64,000 nt of DNA from Planctomycetota bacterium (GTDB taxonomy: Bacteria > Planctomycetota > UBA1135 > GCA-002686595). Within the stretch, counting starts at the first letter, position 1; each line of letters opens with the position of its first letter. The stretch covers positions 124,001-188,000 of the forward strand of contig JADHOC010000006.1 in assembly GCA_016779205.1 (NCBI GenBank), given 5' to 3'. Positions 61,652 through 64,000 of this stretch are shown here, piece by piece. The notes beneath the pieces were generated by a model. That model was not told where the DNA came from. It was given only the letters and a program-made list of their open reading frames with translations, and did no database searches. Made by a program: the position numbers and the translations under genes.

Positions 61652-62116
61652 GGCGACGGCCAGCGTCGGAATGACGAGGCGCTGCGGGCATCGGGCGCAG
61701 AACGGGAGAACGCCGGCCCCGGCGCGGTAACCTCGCCGGCCCCCGCCGATATCGGACCCGTGCCATCTGAGAGGTTGGTGCCCGTTGACCCTTCTGCGCG
61801 GGAACCGTACTCTCCGAAGCCCAACAGAGGCGCTCCATCGGGCTCCGCCGCGTCAGCGGGGGCTCCCGATGCTGGATGTCGACGCGGTCTTTACCGGCCC
61901 GTAGTTTCCAGCAACGGACGCGAGATCCCCCCACAACCCGTTCTTAGAACCGCCCCGCGTCCCGTTCCACGGCCCAGATGCGACCATCTTGTCGCCCTGG
62001 GCACGCATCCCCCCCAGCGTTCGCTCCTGTCCCCCAATCACCGGCTGTGTCGGTGACGAACTGGGGCGGACGACCGTCATCTCCCCCCGACGACCCACAC
62101 GCGTCTGACTCGATCC
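61652..62116. other. Intergenic region upstream of the secretin-like gene
   Basis: About 465 bp without a convincing gene. A small hairpin CGCCGG-CC-CCGGCG (61711-61724) follows the UDG gene and may terminate it. A sigma-70-like promoter is at 61785-61813 and would give a leader of roughly 300 nt. I found no tRNA-like or known riboswitch pattern in the leader. Confidence 0.5.
61785..61813 (+). promoter_or_regulatory. Putative sigma-70-type promoter of the secretin-like gene
   Basis: TTGACC (61785-61790), a 17-bp spacer and TACTCT (61808-61813) make a good -35/-10 pair, one of the few recognisable ones in this GC-rich window. The first gene downstream on the plus strand is the TPR-secretin lipoprotein, about 300 bp away. 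Confidence 0.5.
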
Positions 62117-64000
62117 ATGCGGACAAGTCTTTCCTACCTTCCGTTCCTGATCGCGGCATCCGTCGCATGCCAAGGCACTGACCCCAGCGTCTCCACCGAC
62201 GCGGTCGCGGACACCGCGACCTCGGAGTCCAGTGACCTCTTCACGTCCAACGTCGCCGCCGCTGGCGAGGACGCCGACTTCGCGCTGGCCGCCAACGTGG
62301 TCGCCCAGGAAGGCGACGACGGCGCGGACGAGAGCATCAACACTGCTCTGCTGCGGATGCAGAAGAGCAAGGTGCTGTCCCAGCAGTTCACTGCGCGCGC
62401 GGACGAAGCCCTGAGCCGGTCGGACCTCCAGGGCGCCCTGGTGCTCTACTCCGAGGCGGTCCAGATGGACCCGGCGAACCAGGAGGCCCGCGAGGGGTTC
62501 CGCAAGGTCGAGGCCATGATGGGCGACCCGCTCGCCCAGGGCGCCGAGGCCTTCGCCTCCGAGGCGGACCGCTACCTCGTCAAGCAGACGATGACCCGCG
62601 CCCGTGCAGAGGAGTGGGACGCCAAGGGTGAGGCCGCGATGCGCGCCGGCGACTACGACCGCGCCATCGAGAGCTTCCGTCAGGCCGAGACGATCCTCCG
62701 CATCGACCCGCTCATCGCGACCAACTCCCTCGATGAGCGGCTCGTGAGCAACAAGCTCAAGGAGGCCATCCTCCTCCGCGACGAGGCCGCGCAGCTCGAG
62801 ATTGCGCAGCAGCGCTCCGCCGCTGCCGAGGAGGCCGCCCGCAAGGATGCCGCCGAGCGCGACCGGGTCCGCAACAAGCTGAGCAGCTACTACGAGCGCG
62901 CCAACTCCGCCTTCATGGCCGAGAACTACGACGAGGCCGCGAAGTTCGCCCAGCTCATCCTCGTGGCCGACCCCGGCAGCGAGGCCGCCCAGGAGCTCCT
63001 CGAGACCTCGCGCGCCGCCGGGCACGCCAAGGTCGACGAGCGCCAGCGCCGCGACTACCGCGAGGAGTGGCTCCGCACGTTCGACGACCTGCGGACCATG
63101 GACCTCCCCCAGACCCAGCCCCTGGTCTTCGACCTGGACCGCTGGAAGGAAGTCAGCACCCGCCGCTCCTTCTCCAGCATTCAGATCGAGTCTGCGGACG
63201 ACCCCGAGCGCGCCGCCGTGCTCGAGCGCCTCAACCAGACCGTGGTCCCGGCTCGCTTCGGCGACGAGGACGGCCCCGCTGCGCTCTCCAGCGTCGCGAA
63301 CTTCCTCCAGGCCCAGAGCGGCGTCAACTTCCAGATCAGCTCGCTCGTCTACGACGAGATCGGTGAGGACGAGGTCGCGGTCGACCTCGACGTCTCCGAC
63401 CGCAGCGTCACCCAGATCCTCGACATGATCGCTCTGCTCACCGAGGGCATGAGCTGGAAGATCGAGGACGGCGTGGTCCTGTTCGTCACCGACGGCGAGA
63501 TGACCGGCGGTCAGGTCAGCGCGACCTACTCCGTGGCCGACCTCGTGACGCCGATCCCGGACTACCCCGGGCCCGACATCAACATCTCCCCCTCTGACGG
63601 CCTCCCCATCCCGGACGAGGCCCTTCCGGAGCGTGAGGCCAACGTGATCGGCACCGGCGAGCTCGAGGAGCTGATCATGAACAACATCGCCCCCGCGAGC
63701 TGGGGCGACGATCCGGCCAACTCGATCCGCGTCACGGAGAAGGGCACCCTCGTGGTCAGCCAGACCCCCGAGGTCCAGGGCAAGATCAAGGAGCTGCTTG
63801 ACGACCTCCGCGAGTCCACGGGCATCCTGGTCGACATCCAGGCGCGCTTCATGCGCGTCGAGGACAGCTTCCTCGAGGACATCGGCGTCGACTTCCGCGG
63901 CCTCGGCCTCCCCGGCCCCGGCCCGAACGGCGTCGAGTTCAACGACTTCGGCGACGGCTCGTCCGAATTCGGCGACGTCATCGGTCGCACCAGCGACGTC
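62117..64000 (+). CDS. TPR-secretin (GspD-like) lipoprotein, 3' truncated
   Basis: 628 codons are visible and the frame runs off the window end. The N-terminus MRTSLSYLPFLIAASVACQG is a lipoprotein signal (Cys 18). Residues 75-300 hold TPR-like and coiled-coil segments (LQGALVLYSEAVQMDPANQE, YDRAIESFRQAETILRIDPL, YDEAAKFAQLILVADPGSEA). Around 420-460 an STN-like/secretin N0 piece occurs (DVSDRSVTQILDMIALLTEG), and 509-596 match secretin N-domain text: EELIMNNIAP, VVSQTPEVQGKIKELLDDLR, ILVDIQARFMRVEDSFLEDI. The C-terminal pore-forming domain would follow. It probably belongs to a type II-like secretion or type IV pilus-like outer-membrane system. Confidence 0.75.
   Translation, partial: MRTSLSYLPFLIAASVACQGTDPSVSTDAVADTATSESSDLFTSNVAAAGEDADFALAANVVAQEGDDGADESINTALLRMQKSKVLSQQFTARADEALSRSDLQGALVLYSEAVQMDPANQEAREGFRKVEAMMGDPLAQGAEAFASEADRYLVKQTMTRARAEEWDAKGEAAMRAGDYDRAIESFRQAETILRIDPLIATNSLDERLVSNKLKEAILLRDEAAQLEIAQQRSAAAEEAARKDAAERDRVRNKLSSYYERANSAFMAENYDEAAKFAQLILVADPGSEAAQELLETSRAAGHAKVDERQRRDYREEWLRTFDDLRTMDLPQTQPLVFDLDRWKEVSTRRSFSSIQIESADDPERAAVLERLNQTVVPARFGDEDGPAALSSVANFLQAQSGVNFQISSLVYDEIGEDEVAVDLDVSDRSVTQILDMIALLTEGMSWKIEDGVVLFVTDGEMTGGQVSATYSVADLVTPIPDYPGPDINISPSDGLPIPDEALPEREANVIGTGELEELIMNNIAPASWGDDPANSIRVTEKGTLVVSQTPEVQGKIKELLDDLRESTGILVDIQARFMRVEDSFLEDIGVDFRGLGLPGPGPNGVEFNDFGDGSSEFGDVIGRTSDV

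Noticed and set aside
61652..62116. tRNA or small RNA gene in the long gap
   Set aside because: I looked on both strands for a T-loop (GGTTCGAAT-like) with an acceptor stem and for known riboswitch cores and found none.

Overview
The window is high-GC DNA with dense genes, many 4-base start/stop overlaps and frequent GTG/TTG starts. Several genes point to Planctomycetota: a Planctomycete-cytochrome/PSD1 protein next to a DUF1501 protein, the PVC-type small basic protein, secreted C-type-lectin proteins, and a division/cell-wall (dcw) cluster with peptidoglycan genes but no ftsZ, ftsA or ftsQ. The C-terminal module shared by the two lectin proteins looks like one common in GC-rich Saltatorellus/UBA1135-type planctomycetes; that finer placement is inference. 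Genes for meso-DAP peptidoglycan, a beta-barrel outer-membrane protein, a secretin-like lipoprotein and several lipoproteins indicate a diderm cell.

Layout. 0-5.1 kb: the 3' end of a large secreted protein, an SGNH hydrolase lipoprotein and two tandem, equal-length C-type-lectin proteins. 5.3-9.9 kb: serine hydrolase, hotdog thioesterase, EamA transporter, NUDIX hydrolase and a FAD amine oxidoreductase. 9.9-15.2 kb: translationally coupled PSCyt/PSD1 and DUF1501 genes. 15.4-17.6 kb: two paralogous secreted acidic proteins. 17.7-21.2 kb: an LplT/PlsC/acyl-ACP-synthetase fusion. 21.4-23.1 kb: thiC with a TPP riboswitch. 23.4-25.6 kb: a HEAT-repeat protein whose 5' end seems to carry two compensating frameshifts. 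25.7-27.7 kb: a compact trio of HExxH metallopeptidase, unknown small protein and ATP-grasp ligase (the ligase is frameshifted). 27.8-30.4 kb: thrS and a DJ-1/PfpI protein.

30.4-46.8 kb, minus strand: dcw cluster in transcription order mraZ, rsmH, ftsL-like, PBP/ftsI, murE, murF, mraY, ftsW, a LysM membrane protein, a small secreted protein and murG; then two plus-strand genes intervene before murC and murB. murD and the ftsQAZ end are absent. mraZ is preceded by four direct 10-bp repeats that look like a MraZ operator. 47.4-53.0 kb: a conserved hypothetical gene and a glycosyltransferase cluster. 53.1-59.3 kb: lipoprotein, der, queE, small basic protein, a SPOR-like membrane protein and a TPR lipoprotein. 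59.4-64 kb, plus strand: mtaB, family-4 uracil-DNA glycosylase and a TPR-secretin lipoprotein cut by the window end.

I found no rRNA, tRNA, CRISPR array, insertion sequence or prophage. The best candidates for under-described biology are the metallopeptidase/small protein/ATP-grasp trio, the rearranged dcw cluster with its LysM insertion, and the tandem lectins with their shared terminal module.
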